Shown here: piece by piece, positions 34,720 through 45,157 of the stretch
Layout: each line of letters starts with the position of its first letter
Numbering within the stretch: the first letter of the stretch is position 1
DNA from: Desulfobacterales bacterium
GTDB taxonomy: Bacteria; Desulfobacterota; Desulfobacteria; Desulfobacterales; JALSRD01
NCBI GenBank assembly: GCA_026984935.1
Contig: JALSRD010000106.1
Location: forward strand, 1 to 64,000
Direction: 5' to 3'
Length of the DNA: 64,000 bases
The notes under the pieces: generated by a model
Databases searched by the model: none
The model's input: the letters and a program-made list of their open reading frames with translations, nothing else
What the model was told of the DNA's origin: nothing
Position numbers and translations under genes: made by a program

Positions 34720-35022
34720 ATGAGAGACAAACTAGGCAAAAAAACCATTGTCCTGCTCGTAGCGGCGGCTCTGGTGCTCATACCCCTGGGCACAGCGCTG
34801 GCGCAGAGCTCACTGGACAGCAATCAGCCGGATGCCGGCGCCATGGCCACCGACCTGATCTTGGTCAGGCCGCTGGGCTTTGTCTCCATGATTCTTGGAA
34901 CGGCGGCTTTTATCGTCTCGATACCTTTTACCACAACCGGAAAAAACGTTGACCAGGCCTGGGATACGCTGGTCGCCAAACCGGCCACATTTACTTTTCA
35001 GCGCCCCCTGGGCAATTTTTAG
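34720..35022 (+). CDS. Small exported/membrane hypothetical protein (100 aa)
   Basis: A 100-residue protein with a signal peptide (KKTIVLLVAAALVLIPLGTALA, cleavage likely after ALA near 28) and a second hydrophobic segment (PLGFVSMILGTAAFIVSIPF). The end is GKNVDQAWDTLVAKPATFTFQRPLGNF. AAGGAGG precedes ATG 34720. I recognise no named family; small proteins of this shape occur in other Desulfobacterota. It is followed by 0.45 kb of non-coding DNA. Confidence 0.75.
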   Translation: MRDKLGKKTIVLLVAAALVLIPLGTALAQSSLDSNQPDAGAMATDLILVRPLGFVSMILGTAAFIVSIPFTTTGKNVDQAWDTLVAKPATFTFQRPLGNF

Positions 35023-35470
35023 CCACCGGCCGGCGAACGGCACCTTCAACAGACCGCCTTAAAGCACCTGCGTCCGGGGCCGGCCAAGAAATTTCCGCGA
35101 CTGGCCCACGGCGAAAACCGGCACAAAAATGCGCCGCCGGCCGCATCTTCGCCACAACGCCCGCGGCAGGGGGAGAGCATCGCTTTCTTTCCGGAATCCA
35201 CGCGCCGGTTTCACTTTAGCCCCCTACAGCAAAAACCGCCGACATGCAACCCGTTTTGACCGACCGCGGTGCAATCGCGTTTTTTGTGTCAAACCTGAAT
35301 GACAGGCGGCGCAAGCCGGCCGGCTGCACGGCGTCATCCCGGCTGTCCGCGGTACTTTCCCGTCCGACCGTCGATGGCCCGGCGCGAAACCGCTTTACAA
35401 TTTACGCAACTAATTGTATTAAAATATAATAATAGTTAACGGTTACCCACTTTGAGAGATATCTGCGAGC
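35023..35470. other. Intergenic region upstream of the response regulator
   Basis: 448 bases. The left part is GC-rich without a gene. The right end (35396-35445) is AT-rich and probably carries the regulator's promoter. A CGGCAC-TGC pair near 35119 resembles a sigma-54 site, but its spacing is one base short. Confidence 0.4.
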
Positions 35471-36856
35471 ATGCATCGAGTCCTGCTGATCGAAAACAGC
35501 AAGAAATGGGAACGCTTCATCGTCCGATCCCTTGAGGCGTTCTACGAAGTTGAGGTGCGCAAGGGTGAAATCCTGCGTGCGCTAAAATCCGGAAACTACG
35601 ACGCCGTGGTTCTGGACCATGACGGCTCGTCCGAAGACGGCCGCGCGCTGCTTGGCAGGATCAAGGCGTCCTTCCCGGCCACGGCCGTCATCCTCACCAG
35701 CCGGCGGGAAGACAGCCGGACCATTGTCCGCGCCATCAAATCCGGCGCTTTTGATTTCCTTGTCAAACCTTTCAGTGCCGCGCGCATTCAGCGCGCCCTT
35801 TCCCAGGCACTGGACGAGCGCAGCCTGAAGAATGAAATCGACTACCTCCGGCGTCAGCAGGACATCGTTTACGACTTCAACCAGATCATTGCTTTCAGCC
35901 CCTCCATGAAGCGCGTGATCCAGGCCCTGAAGAAATTTTCCGAAACCGATTCCACTCTTCTGGTCACCGGTGAAACCGGTACGGGCAAGAGTTTTTTATC
36001 CGGCGCCATCCATTTCAACAGCCACCGCCGGCACAAACCGTTTATCAAGGTCAACTGCGCCAACATTCCCGAGACCCTGCTCGAAAGCGAGCTTTTCGGC
36101 CATGAAAAGGGCGCTTTCACAGGCGCCACCAAACAGCGCATCGGCCGCTTTGAGCAGGCCAACGGCGGCACCTTGTTTTTGGATGAAATTGGAGAAATGA
36201 GCCTGGCACTGCAGGCCAAGATGCTTCGCTTTCTGGAGGACAAGAGCTTTGAACGTATCGGCGGCAACCGCACCATCCAGTCCGATGCGCGCGTGATCGT
36301 GGCCACCAACCGGGACCTGCAGAAGCTGACCGAATCCGGACAGTTCCGGGAAGACCTCTATTACCGCATCAACGTATTGTCCGTGACACTGCCCCCGCTG
36401 CGCGAGCGAACGCACTGCATCGAGCCGCTGGCACACACGCTGCTCGATAAAATCTCGCGTAATCTGAAAAAAAAGATCCGCGGCTTTTCCCCCTCGGTTA
36501 TTGAAACGTTCAGGCACTATGACTGGCCGGGCAACATCCGCCAGCTGTCCAATGCCATCGAAAGGGCCGTAATCCTGGAAGACGGGCCCCTCATTCAAGA
36601 AGAAAGCGTCTCAATTCCCCAGGCCCCGCGGCACCCCGCGGCAGACCAGACAAAACCGGCTGCCGCCAGCCTGCGGTCCAAAAGCACACCCAAGTCATTA
36701 AAGGACGCCGAGAGGGATATGATCCTCGAAGCGCTGGAAGAGAGCCTCTGGATCCAGAAAGACGCGGCCAAGCGCCTGGGGATCAGCCCCAGGGCGCTGA
36801 TATACAAGATCAAAAAGTTCGGCATTACCCACCCGCGCTGGCGCAAGAACAAATAG
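35471..36856 (+). CDS. Sigma-54-dependent response regulator, NtrC family, atypical receiver
   Basis: A 461-residue transcription activator. The receiver domain (1 to about 120) has the likely phosphoacceptor D49, T76 and K99, but the usual acidic pair is E8-N9. The AAA+ domain has Walker A GETGTGKS, the sigma-54 contact loop GAFTGA, Walker B GGTLFLDEIGEM and a YDWPGNIRQL motif. The C-terminal Fis-type HTH is SLWIQKDAAKRLGISPRALIYKIKKFGI. It should activate sigma-54 promoters in response to a kinase encoded elsewhere; none is adjacent. A strong terminator follows. Confidence 0.93.
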   Translation: MHRVLLIENSKKWERFIVRSLEAFYEVEVRKGEILRALKSGNYDAVVLDHDGSSEDGRALLGRIKASFPATAVILTSRREDSRTIVRAIKSGAFDFLVKPFSAARIQRALSQALDERSLKNEIDYLRRQQDIVYDFNQIIAFSPSMKRVIQALKKFSETDSTLLVTGETGTGKSFLSGAIHFNSHRRHKPFIKVNCANIPETLLESELFGHEKGAFTGATKQRIGRFEQANGGTLFLDEIGEMSLALQAKMLRFLEDKSFERIGGNRTIQSDARVIVATNRDLQKLTESGQFREDLYYRINVLSVTLPPLRERTHCIEPLAHTLLDKISRNLKKKIRGFSPSVIETFRHYDWPGNIRQLSNAIERAVILEDGPLIQEESVSIPQAPRHPAADQTKPAAASLRSKSTPKSLKDAERDMILEALEESLWIQKDAAKRLGISPRALIYKIKKFGITHPRWRKNK

Positions 36857-36935
36857 CCGTACCGCATGGCCGGCGGGCTTTTTCAGGGGCCGACGGCCTC
36901 TCACCGGGCCGACGGCGGCCCCTTGATATCACAGA

Positions 36936-36977
36936 AAAAGGGCCGCCTTCCCGTAAACCGGGAATGCGGCCCTTTGC
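36936..36977. terminator. Bidirectional rho-independent terminator
   Basis: Long GC-rich stem (AAAGGGCCGCcTTCCCG with CCGGGAAtGCGGCCCTTT) and a short loop TAAA, with A-run and T-run on the two sides. It separates the convergent response regulator and atpE genes. Confidence 0.85.
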
Positions 36978-36996
36978 TGTGCCCGTTTCAGCCCGG

Positions 36997-37290
<294 letters not shown>

Positions 37291-37370
37291 TTAGAAATTA
37301 TTCGGTGGGCTCCTTCCCTATCCCATTAACATCCGCTTAACGCCGCCGGCCAAACTGCCCTGCACGGCCA

Positions 37371-38060
37371 TCAGTGGGCTTCTTCGATGGCACCGGCGAA
37401 GTACATGATCGAAAGCAGGAAAAAAACCAGGGCCTGAACCAACGCCACGAAGATGCCCAGTGCCATGATCGGCAACGGTGCAAAAAAGGCGCCGGCCAGG
37501 AAAAAAAGAATGCCAACCACCAGCTCGTGCCCCATCATGTTGCCGAAGAGACGGATGGAGAGCGAAAGCACACGTGCCAGGTGGCCGATAATTTCGATGG
37601 GAAAGATGAGCGGCATGAGCCACCAGACCGGTCCCAGAAAATGTTTGATGTACTTGGCCCCATGGTACTTGATGCCGATCACGTGCGTATAGAAAACGAC
37701 CACCACGGCACAGGAAAGTGTCGTATTCAGGTTGGCCGTCGGGGTTTCGAATCCGGGTACGATGCCGATCAGGTTGCAGGCCAGAATGTAGATAAAAACC
37801 GTGCCGGCCAGCGGGAAAAGCCAGCGGCCCTCTTCTCCGGTCACATCGACCATGAACTCCTCGAGCCCGGAGATAAACATCTCCCACACGTTCTGCCCCT
37901 TGCCGGGGATCATGCTCACACGCCGGGCCCCCAAGGCGCCCAGCACAATGAGCAGCGCCATGACAACCCATGAATAGATCACATGCGCGTAAGCATGCGC
38001 AAAGTGCCCGAGTCCGAGCATTTCAAACAGCTTGACGAAGAAAAGGTAGGGATGCTCCAT
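37371..38060 (-). CDS. atpB: ATP synthase F0 subunit a
   Basis: A 229-residue polytopic membrane protein forming the ion half-channels. The essential stator arginine is R170 in LSLSIRLFGNMMGHELV. ETPTANLNTTLS matches the conserved TPT region. It follows atpI with a one-base gap. Length is normal for this phylum. Confidence 0.96.
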   Translation of the reverse strand: MEHPYLFFVKLFEMLGLGHFAHAYAHVIYSWVVMALLIVLGALGARRVSMIPGKGQNVWEMFISGLEEFMVDVTGEEGRWLFPLAGTVFIYILACNLIGIVPGFETPTANLNTTLSCAVVVVFYTHVIGIKYHGAKYIKHFLGPVWWLMPLIFPIEIIGHLARVLSLSIRLFGNMMGHELVVGILFFLAGAFFAPLPIMALGIFVALVQALVFFLLSIMYFAGAIEEAH

Positions 38061-38061
38061 C

Positions 38062-38448
38062 CTAGACCGCCTCCTTGCACAGTAGTTTCTTGAGTTCGCC
38101 GACCGTTGCCAGCATGATACTGGCGACCACTACCGAAAGACCCAAGAAGAGTCCCACGGGATTGACCAGCTGTTTGGAAATCAGAACAAAGATAATCGCA
38201 CCGCTGACAATGAAACGCAGGTAGTACTTCATCAGTACCGCACGCACACTTGCCCGGTGCGGCGGTTTCAGCGTCTTTTTCAAGGTGCGATAGAGGAGAT
38301 GGAAATTGATGTTGACGATCAGGCCGCCGAAGATGACGCCGCGGCAGAAAGCGGCCGGCATCAGCAGGTATGATGCCAGGCTGACGACGGCCAGTAGAAT
38401 CCAATTGGAGCGAATCACGAATGTGAGTAATCGCTGCTGGATATACAC
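38062..38448 (-). CDS. atpI: ATP synthase subunit I (AtpI-like)
   Basis: A 128-residue membrane protein with four predicted helices, encoded between atpZ and atpB. The family is recognised by position and topology (GVIFGGLIVNINFHLLYRTL, LVNPVGLFLGLSVV). AtpI helps c-ring assembly or Mg supply in other bacteria. Confidence 0.8.
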   Translation of the reverse strand: MYIQQRLLTFVIRSNWILLAVVSLASYLLMPAAFCRGVIFGGLIVNINFHLLYRTLKKTLKPPHRASVRAVLMKYYLRFIVSGAIIFVLISKQLVNPVGLFLGLSVVVASIMLATVGELKKLLCKEAV

Positions 38449-38461
38449 GTTGGCTGCTCGC

Positions 38462-38680
38462 TTAGAGTTTCCGTATCTTCTTGATTGCCCGCCCGATATT
38501 GCGATACCCGGCCACGATCCCCAGAAACAGGCCGCTCAGCGTCATCCACGGCGACGTACCGAAATGCGCGTCCAGGAAAACACCCATGCCCAGACCGATA
38601 AAAATCGCCAGCGCCAGGGCCAGTCCCAGACTGCTGTAGTAGGAAAGTTCCCGTATGGCCCGTCGGGTTTCTCTTTTCAT
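38462..38680 (-). CDS. atpZ: AtpZ-like F0F1 accessory protein
   Basis: A 72-residue protein with two hydrophobic segments and the glycine pattern GLGMGVFLDAHFGTSPWMTLSGLFLGIVAG (AtpZ/AtpI family). ATG 38680 (KRETRRAIRELSYYSSLGLA) was chosen because upstream residues do not fit the family. It is the first gene of the F0 set and lies about 190 bases downstream of pyrK. Confidence 0.82.
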   Translation of the reverse strand: MKRETRRAIRELSYYSSLGLALALAIFIGLGMGVFLDAHFGTSPWMTLSGLFLGIVAGYRNIGRAIKKIRKL

Positions 38681-38868
38681 ATAGCGCCGCCCGCATATGC
38701 TGCCGACGGTCAAGTCCAGGCTCCGGAACAGATCCAGATAAACACGGCCGTGGTAGCACAGGTCCATGATCAAGTCAATCGAAAAGAATCAGCGATGCAC
38801 CGCCGCTGGCTCCGCAGGTGGCGTGTGGTGCACAAATAACCCGATGATATAAATTACTTAAAGCTGAC

Positions 38869-39666
38869 TCACAGCCGGATGCGCGAGGCGTCAAATACCG
38901 GTCCATCGGTACAGGCATGCAGGTAAGTTCCCGCCTTGTCCCGACGTTCAACGGCACATCCCAGGCAGACGCCCATGCCGCAGGCCATGAGCGTCTCGAC
39001 GCTCACCTGGCAGAAAATATGACGGTCAAACGCCATGTCGGCCACGCATTTCAACATGGCCGGCGGTCCGCAGGCGTAGATGGCGTCCGGCCGGCCTGCC
39101 GCAATGGCGGCTGCCAAGGGCTGGGTCACGAGACACTGCAGTCCGCAGCTGCCGTCATCGGTGGTTACGGTCGTGGGGATCCCCAGCCGCTCGAAATCCT
39201 CTGCACACAGCGCCTCCCTGGCGTTCTGCGCACCGATAAAGCTCTGAATGCCGCCCGGGGCGATGCCCCGCTGCCGGATCAACGTTTGCGCCAGGAAAAA
39301 AAGAGGCGCAACGCCGATTCCGCCGGCCGTGATCAGCACCTTCTGCACTCCCTCAGGCACACGGAAAGAGCGGCCTACAGGCCCCAGCACATCGAGAGAC
39401 TGCCCGGCGCCATACTTTGAAAGCCGGCGGGTGCCGGGCCCGACCACTTTGTAGAGCAGTTCGATTCCCTCCGGCGGGCCCTTGCCGGCGACCAGGCGGT
39501 GAATCGAAAACGGCCGCCGGAGGAAAACCGCCGGATCGATGCGCACCATGACAAAGCGCCCGGCAGCCGCTTCGGCGGCCATACGCCGGCTCTGCAGGGC
39601 CAGACGGTAAATGCCGGGCTGGATTTCCCGATTCCACAGCACGGTCGTGTTTTCCTGAAAGATCAC
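38869..39666 (-). CDS. pyrK: Dihydroorotate dehydrogenase electron-transfer subunit (PyrK)
   Basis: A 265-residue FAD/[2Fe-2S] protein that passes electrons from class IB dihydroorotate dehydrogenase to NAD. Motifs are RRPFSIHRL (FAD), GGIGVAPLFFLAQ (NAD) and the cluster ligands MACGMGVCLGCAVE with a further Cys in HACTDGPVF. GTG 39666 is preceded by AAGGAGAG. The usual partner pyrD is not next to it. Confidence 0.9.
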   Translation of the reverse strand: MIFQENTTVLWNREIQPGIYRLALQSRRMAAEAAAGRFVMVRIDPAVFLRRPFSIHRLVAGKGPPEGIELLYKVVGPGTRRLSKYGAGQSLDVLGPVGRSFRVPEGVQKVLITAGGIGVAPLFFLAQTLIRQRGIAPGGIQSFIGAQNAREALCAEDFERLGIPTTVTTDDGSCGLQCLVTQPLAAAIAAGRPDAIYACGPPAMLKCVADMAFDRHIFCQVSVETLMACGMGVCLGCAVERRDKAGTYLHACTDGPVFDASRIRL

Positions 39667-39687
39667 CTGTTGCTCTCCTTGGGGGAA

Positions 39688-40488
39688 TTACCCCGCCAGT
39701 CCAATGACAGCGGCAAACCGTCCCGTGATGCGCCGGGCCCGGTAAGAATAAAAATGACGGCTGTCACAGCGCGTGCACCGGCCGCCCACCGTGATGTGCG
39801 GCTCCGCGAGGCCGGCAGCCAGCAACTGATGCCGGCTGATCGCCCAGAAATCGAAACGCCGGCCGCGGAGCATGTAGCGATGAAAAGCCGGGGGCAGCTC
39901 CAGGCGGTAATTGACGAACTCGGCGCAGCAGGGCCCCAGCGACGGGCCAATACCGGCACGAATGTCAGGCGCCCGGCAGCCAAACGCGTCCGCCATGACC
40001 CGCACGGTCTTTTGCAGGATATTTTGAACGCTTCCACGCCAGCCGCAGTGCACGTTGGCAATCACCCGGCACTGCGGATCGTACATCAAGACCGCCTGAC
40101 AGTCGGCAACCTGAATGGCCAGAAACTTGTGCTCGATGTCGGTCACCACGGCATCGGCCGTGGCCGGCGGTTCCTGTTTGCCGGCCGGCGCTGCCGTGCA
40201 CCCCGCTTTCAACACCAGCACGCGATCCCCGTGCACCTGATTGAGATACACCACGTCTTGCGCACCGGACCAGCGGGCAATACGGCGGCGGTTTTCAGCC
40301 ACGCAGGCCGGATCGTCGCCACAGCCGTAGCTGACATTCAGCGAGCGGTAGGCCCCCCGGCTGACGCCCCCCTGCCGTCCGAACACCGCATGCCGGACAC
40401 CGTCCAGGTGCAGCAGGTGGGCAAACCGGAAACAGTCGAGTTCCCCTTCCCTTTCCGGCCGCATAAGATGATCGGTCTTCTTCTCCAT
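39688..40488 (-). CDS. pgeF: Laccase-domain purine nucleoside phosphorylase/deaminase (PgeF/YfiH)
   Basis: About 266 residues. The zinc/active-site pattern is visible as NQVHGDRV, then CQAVLMYDP and NVHCGWRGSVQNIL. These proteins act on purine nucleosides, and in E. coli the protein also guards peptidoglycan composition. ATG 40488 was chosen; TTG 40509 is possible and the choice is uncertain. It lies between comF and pyrK with short gaps, in a tightly packed minus-strand run. Confidence 0.9.
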   Translation of the reverse strand: MEKKTDHLMRPEREGELDCFRFAHLLHLDGVRHAVFGRQGGVSRGAYRSLNVSYGCGDDPACVAENRRRIARWSGAQDVVYLNQVHGDRVLVLKAGCTAAPAGKQEPPATADAVVTDIEHKFLAIQVADCQAVLMYDPQCRVIANVHCGWRGSVQNILQKTVRVMADAFGCRAPDIRAGIGPSLGPCCAEFVNYRLELPPAFHRYMLRGRRFDFWAISRHQLLAAGLAEPHITVGGRCTRCDSRHFYSYRARRITGRFAAVIGLAG

Positions 40489-40519
40489 CACCGGCTGGCA
40501 TGCTTTCAAAAAAGGCCCC

Positions 40520-41347
40520 CTAAGCCCGTGCCAGGGTCAGAACATCCACGCGCCGGGCTCCTGCCGCCATGAGCACGCGGGCACATTCACCGGCCGTCGC
40601 TCCCGTGGTCAGCACATCGTCCACGAGCAGAATGTATTTGCCGCGCACACGGGCTTTGCACACCACGGCAAACGCATTTTTCAGGTTCGCCAGACGCCGG
40701 GCCCGCGGCAAACCGGTTTGCGGCGCGGTGGCCCGCGACCTGACCAGCACACGGTCCGTCGCAAGTATCGGCGCCGGCAGTGACAGTTTGGCGGACAGAC
40801 GGGCCCACCCGCCGACCAGCTGTGCGGACTGATTAAAGCCCCTTTTTCTCAGCCTGCGGGCATGCAGCGGCACGGCCGTGACCATGTCGACAGCGGCAGG
40901 ATCCCAGTGCCGCTCAAAAACAACCAGCAGCAGCGCCCCCAGGACGGTGCCCAACTGCACCTTGCCCTGGTATTTCAAGGACCGGATCAGGTGCATCAGG
41001 CTGCCCTGGTAACTGCCGGCCGCCCGCGCCTTGCTGAAAAAGCGGCGTCCCTCCAGACACCGGCCGCAAAGATGGTCTTCGCCCTCCCGGCCGGGAAACA
41101 TCACCCCACAGCACGAACACAGCGGGGTGCGCAACGGCTGAAAATCCATGCGGCAGGTGCGGCACAAAAACCCATCCAACAGTTGCATGTAAGCGTCGCC
41201 GAGATCGGTTGCCAAACCACTGGCATCGATTCCGGCCTGCCGCGCCGATACCGTGGGCGGCAGAAACACGCCGCAGACGAAACACTTTGCGGGAAAGAGC
41301 GCATCGGCGAAAATGCGCCTCAACCGCCCGCCCAGGCGCTCAGCCAT
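40520..41347 (-). CDS. comF: ComF-family phosphoribosyltransferase-like protein
   Basis: A 275-residue protein. An N-terminal zinc-finger region ([38 protein letters not shown]) is followed by [25 protein letters not shown] and the PRPP loop [11 protein letters not shown]. In competent bacteria ComF works in DNA uptake; elsewhere its role is unclear. ATG 41347 overlaps the icd stop by 8 bases. Confidence 0.9.
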   Translation of the reverse strand: MAERLGGRLRRIFADALFPAKCFVCGVFLPPTVSARQAGIDASGLATDLGDAYMQLLDGFLCRTCRMDFQPLRTPLCSCCGVMFPGREGEDHLCGRCLEGRRFFSKARAAGSYQGSLMHLIRSLKYQGKVQLGTVLGALLLVVFERHWDPAAVDMVTAVPLHARRLRKRGFNQSAQLVGGWARLSAKLSLPAPILATDRVLVRSRATAPQTGLPRARRLANLKNAFAVVCKARVRGKYILLVDDVLTTGATAGECARVLMAAGARRVDVLTLARA

Positions 41348-42569
41348 CGGCCAGTTTTTCGGCAATGGCGCGTGCAAACTCCGAACAGGGCACCTTTTCC
41401 GCCCCCGGCAGCTGACGCGCCAGATCATAGGTTACGGTCCCCTGGGCAATGGTGCGTTGCAGCGCCGCGGGAATGCGCAGCGCGGCTTCCTTCCATCCGA
41501 TGTATTCCAGCAGCATGGCACCGGAGAGAATCAACGAACCGGGATTGACCTTGTCCATGCCCGCGTATTTGGGCGCCGTGCCGTGGGTGGCCTCGAAAAC
41601 CGCGCAGGCATCCCCGATATTGGCGCCGGGGGCCATGCCGAGGCCGCCCACCTGGGCCGCCAGCGCGTCGGAGAGATAGTCGCCGTTCAGATTGGGGGTC
41701 GCGATCACGCTGAACTCCCGGGGCCGCAACAGCACCTGCTGAAACAGCATGTCGGCGATACGGTCTTTGATCACCACTTTGCCGGCCGGCAAGCTGCCGT
41801 CGTACTGCTCATAGAGGGCCGCCTCGGTGATGGTCTGTGCGGGAAAGACCTCCCGGGCCACGGCATATCCCCAGGCACGGAAAGCGCCCTCGGTGTATTT
41901 CATGATGTTGCCCTTGTGCATCAGCGTCACGCTGGGCAGGCCGTTTTCCAGGGCGTAGGCGATGGCGCGCGACACCAGGCGCTTGGTGTTCTTTTCGCTG
42001 ATCGGCTTGATCCCGATGCCGCTGTCCGGCGGCAGCGCAACACCCAGCCGGCTTTTCAGGAAGGTGCGCACTTCTTCGGCCGCGTCGCTGTCGGCCGGCC
42101 ATTCAATGCCGGCGTAGAGGTCCTCGGTGTTTTCGCGGAACACCACCATGTCAATGGCTTCGGGATGCTTCATGGGGCTCGGTACCGGGTCGATGTAGCG
42201 CACCGGACGCACGCAGGCGTATAGATCGAGCTGCTGGCGAATGGCCACGTTGATGCTGCGAAAGCCTTCCCCCACCGGTGTCGTCAACGGGCCCTTGATG
42301 GCCGCCACGTGGGTTTTGATGGCCGCCAGCGTTTCGGGCGGCAGGTAGCTGCCGGTTACGCGAAACCCCTTTTCGCCGGCAAAAATTTCTTTCCACCGGA
42401 TTTTGCGGCGGCCGCCGTAGGCGGCCGCCACCGCCGCATCGAGAACCAGCCGTGCAGCGCGCCAGATGTCGGGTCCGATGCCGTCGCCCTCGATAAAGGG
42501 GATAACCGGAAAGTCCGGTGCAATCGGATGACCGTTCTCCAGCGTGATGATTCCATTCGCATCTTCCAT
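41340..42569 (-). CDS. icd: NADP-dependent isocitrate dehydrogenase
   Basis: A 409-residue TCA-cycle enzyme. The substrate motif [23 protein letters not shown] contains the serine that E. coli phosphorylates. The dinucleotide site [17 protein letters not shown] has the Lys-Tyr of NADP-specific forms. The metal site is NLNGDYLSD. Length is normal (about 410). It lies between rlmB and comF. Confidence 0.94.
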   Translation of the reverse strand: MEDANGIITLENGHPIAPDFPVIPFIEGDGIGPDIWRAARLVLDAAVAAAYGGRRKIRWKEIFAGEKGFRVTGSYLPPETLAAIKTHVAAIKGPLTTPVGEGFRSINVAIRQQLDLYACVRPVRYIDPVPSPMKHPEAIDMVVFRENTEDLYAGIEWPADSDAAEEVRTFLKSRLGVALPPDSGIGIKPISEKNTKRLVSRAIAYALENGLPSVTLMHKGNIMKYTEGAFRAWGYAVAREVFPAQTITEAALYEQYDGSLPAGKVVIKDRIADMLFQQVLLRPREFSVIATPNLNGDYLSDALAAQVGGLGMAPGANIGDACAVFEATHGTAPKYAGMDKVNPGSLILSGAMLLEYIGWKEAALRIPAALQRTIAQGTVTYDLARQLPGAEKVPCSEFARAIAEKLADG

Positions 42570-42597
42570 GATTTCTATTCCCCCTGCTCCCGGAAAG

Positions 42598-43380
42598 TTA
42601 AGCGTCTTGCGCGCACATGCGCTGCCGGTAGATTTCGTACAAGCCCACGGCGCCGGCGGCAGCGGCGTTCAGCGAGTCGAAAGCCCCCTGCCGGGGAATC
42701 GACACCAGAAAATCACAGGCCGACCGGACCAGCGGCCGGATGCCCTTCTGCTCGCCGCCGATAACCAGGGCGATGGGACCGCCCAGGTCGGTTTCAAAAA
42801 TGGACTGCGGCGCGTCGGCGTCCAGCCCCGCGACCCAGATGCGCTGATGTTTCAGCTGCTTTAGCGCGTAAGCCAGGTTGTTCACGCGCGCTATGCGCAA
42901 ATGTTCAACGGCGCCGGCGGAAGCCCGGCAGACCGCCGCGCGGACCGGCGCCGAACGCCTGCGCGTAATGAGCATGCCGCTCACACCGGCACACAGCGCC
43001 GTGCGGGCCAGGCTGCCCAGGTTCTGCCCGTCCACAATCTGGTCCAGGACCACCAGGAAAAGCGTATCCGCCGGCGCTGCAACGGCCAGGATGTCTGCAA
43101 GCGCGACAAACGGATAGGGGGCGACGCGGGCACAGATCCCCTGGTGCAGCTCCGAAAGCGCGAGCCGCTCCAGGTGCCGGCGCGACACCCTGTGGACGGG
43201 CACACGCCGGGCGGCCGCCGCATCCAGGACACTCTGCAGCCGCCGGGAGGTGTGCCGGCGGATCGCAAAAACTTCCCACAGCCGACGGCGACCGGCACGC
43301 AGGCATTCAGCCACCGGATGGATGCCGCAAATGATTTCCGAATCCGGGGGCGGCGTTTCAGGTGCCGCGCCGCCCTTCAT
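42598..43380 (-). CDS. rlmB: 23S rRNA 2'-O-ribose methyltransferase, TrmH/RlmB type
   Basis: A 260-residue SPOUT methyltransferase. The N-terminal L30-like substrate-binding part starts [12 protein letters not shown]; the knot region has [27 protein letters not shown] and [18 protein letters not shown]. RlmB methylates G2251 of 23S rRNA; another TrmH-family target cannot be excluded. Its start overlaps the gmk stop (ATGA), suggesting coupling. Confidence 0.9.
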   Translation of the reverse strand: MKGGAAPETPPPDSEIICGIHPVAECLRAGRRRLWEVFAIRRHTSRRLQSVLDAAAARRVPVHRVSRRHLERLALSELHQGICARVAPYPFVALADILAVAAPADTLFLVVLDQIVDGQNLGSLARTALCAGVSGMLITRRRSAPVRAAVCRASAGAVEHLRIARVNNLAYALKQLKHQRIWVAGLDADAPQSIFETDLGGPIALVIGGEQKGIRPLVRSACDFLVSIPRQGAFDSLNAAAAGAVGLYEIYRQRMCAQDA

Positions 43381-44003
43381 TCAGCTTTCCTGTTCCTGCC
43401 GCCGTGCCGTGCAATCACGGCCGCCAGAGACTCCTTGGCCGCATCCAGGCGGTCGTTGACGATGCAATAGCGGTAGCAGTCCTTTTTCGCAATTTCACGA
43501 CGCGCATTGGCCAGGCGCCGCGCAATCACGGCGCGGCTGTCCGTACGGCGGGCACGGATCCGCTCAGCCAGCACCTCCAGGCTGGGCGGCATGATAAAAA
43601 TGGTGATGCTTAGCGGAAATTTTTCAACGATCTGGCAGGCGCCCTGGACATCGATATCGAGCAGCATATCGCGGCCGGCCGCCAGATTGGTCTCAATCTG
43701 CCGCAAGCTGGTTCCGTAATAGTTGCCGTGCACGTTGGCCCATTCCGCCCAGGCGCCGGCGTCAATGCCCTTCCTGAAGTCTTCGGTGGAAATGAAGAAA
43801 TAGTCGACGCCGTGCCTCTCGCCCCGGCGCGGCGGACGTGTGGTGTAAGACACCGAGTAGGCCAGCTTTGGAAAGCGCCTGAGCATGGCCCGGCAAAGCG
43901 TTGTCTTTCCCGCGCCCGAGGGGGCCGACACCACAAAGAGACAGCTTTGGGCAGCCATGGGCGCCCGCTTTTCGGAATTCTGTTTATCTGTGCTTGAACC
44001 CAT
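43377..44003 (-). CDS. gmk: Guanylate kinase
   Basis: About 208 residues. Makes GDP from GMP. The P-loop is [16 protein letters not shown]; the GMP-binding region is [28 protein letters not shown] and FIMPPS follow. The start is ambiguous: ATG 44003 overlaps the remA gene by 20 bases; ATG 43958 would give 193 residues and start nearer the P-loop. Conserved order yicC-remA-gmk. Confidence 0.93.
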   Translation of the reverse strand: MGSSTDKQNSEKRAPMAAQSCLFVVSAPSGAGKTTLCRAMLRRFPKLAYSVSYTTRPPRRGERHGVDYFFISTEDFRKGIDAGAWAEWANVHGNYYGTSLRQIETNLAAGRDMLLDIDVQGACQIVEKFPLSITIFIMPPSLEVLAERIRARRTDSRAVIARRLANARREIAKKDCYRYCIVNDRLDAAKESLAAVIARHGGRNRKAE

Positions 44004-44271
44004 TTCCGTCACCGGGCTTGGTCCCGTTGATGGTTTCAAAACGCTGGGAAATGGTTTCGGCATGCAGGGAAGACAGCACCACGTGATTGCTGTCCAACAC
44101 GATGACCGAACGCGTGCGCCGCCCCTGGGTGGCATCGACCAGGCGGTTCTCGGTGCGCGCTTCGTCCTTCAGCCGCCTGATGGGGGAGGAATTGGGGGCC
44201 ACGATGGAGACGATGCGCTCGGCCACCACCGTGTTGCCGAATCCAATGTTGAGCAATTTTTGTTTTGTCAT
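43984..44271 (-). CDS. remA: RemA/DUF370 family DNA-binding regulator
   Basis: A 95-residue protein with the family pattern [54 protein letters not shown]. RemA forms ring-shaped oligomers on DNA in Bacillus and controls matrix genes; here its regulon is unknown. The C-terminus is longer than the Bacillus form. It begins 4 bases after the yicC stop and overlaps gmk. Confidence 0.88.
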   Translation of the reverse strand: MTKQKLLNIGFGNTVVAERIVSIVAPNSSPIRRLKDEARTENRLVDATQGRRTRSVIVLDSNHVVLSSLHAETISQRFETINGTKPGDGNGFKHR

Positions 44272-44275
44272 CTTC

Positions 44276-45157
44276 TCACTCCACATTCTGAACCTGTTCC
44301 CGGATCTTTTCCAGTTCGGATTTCATATCGACCACCCGGTGCGCAACATCGGCCTTGCTGGTTTTGGACCCCAAGGTGTTCAGCTCGCGGTTCATCTCCT
44401 GCAAAAGGAAATTGAGTTTGCGGCCGGCCGGCTCGGGAGACCGCACGAGTTCGCGAAACTGCTGAAAATGACTCTGCAGGCGCACGATCTCCTCGGATAT
44501 GTCACTGCGCTCCGCCAGCAGTGCGGCTTCCTGGGCGAGACGTTCGGGCGCCAGATCGATGATGCCCTCGGTAAGCGTGCCTATGCGCTGCTTCAGACGC
44601 TCCTGGTAACACAACAACAGATTCTGGGATGCCTCTTCTATGCGCTGCGTCTGGGTTTCCAGGAAATCCAGGCGCTGGACCAGGTCGTCGGCCATGAAGC
44701 GGCCCTCTTGAACCCGCATGGCGACCAGCTCATCGAGTGCCTGCCCGAGACAGGCCTGCAGTAGGGGCCGGCAGCTGTCCGCGTCCGGCGGCTGCACGGC
44801 CTCCGCGATCACACCGTCAACTCCGGCCACCAGCGCCAGCGGAAAGTCGGCGTCGAGGTCCAGCACTGCGGCCAGCTGCCGCAGAGCCTGCCGGTAGGCC
44901 AGCGCGCGGCGCGCATCCACCACGAACAGCTCTGTGTTTTGCGCGTGGTCTTCGATGTCGACTTTAATTTCCACCCGGCCCCGCGCCAGGCGGTCCGTGA
45001 CGAGCTGCCGGACGGCATTTTCCAGTTCCCGATAGCCATGCGGCAACCGCACCACGAGATCGAGATGGCGGCTGTTGTATGACCGGATTTCAATGGCCAG
45101 CGCCCAATTAGCATCGGAAAGCTGGCCGCTGGCAAAAGCCGTCATGCTGCAGATCAT
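44276..45157 (-). CDS. yicC: YicC-family endoribonuclease
   Basis: A 293-residue protein starting [12 protein letters not shown], with [18 protein letters not shown] near the N-terminus and the C-terminal signature [24 protein letters not shown]. YicC proteins degrade small RNAs in E. coli. Overlaps the DUF4416 stop by 4 bases. First of the conserved yicC-remA-gmk set. Confidence 0.92.
   Translation of the reverse strand: MICSMTAFASGQLSDANWALAIEIRSYNSRHLDLVVRLPHGYRELENAVRQLVTDRLARGRVEIKVDIEDHAQNTELFVVDARRALAYRQALRQLAAVLDLDADFPLALVAGVDGVIAEAVQPPDADSCRPLLQACLGQALDELVAMRVQEGRFMADDLVQRLDFLETQTQRIEEASQNLLLCYQERLKQRIGTLTEGIIDLAPERLAQEAALLAERSDISEEIVRLQSHFQQFRELVRSPEPAGRKLNFLLQEMNRELNTLGSKTSKADVAHRVVDMKSELEKIREQVQNVE

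Noticed and set aside
37740-37760. tRNA-like GGTTCGAATCC-type string near 37750
   Set aside because: It lies inside atpB and codes for part of the conserved GFETPTANL region. No acceptor or anticodon stems are present.
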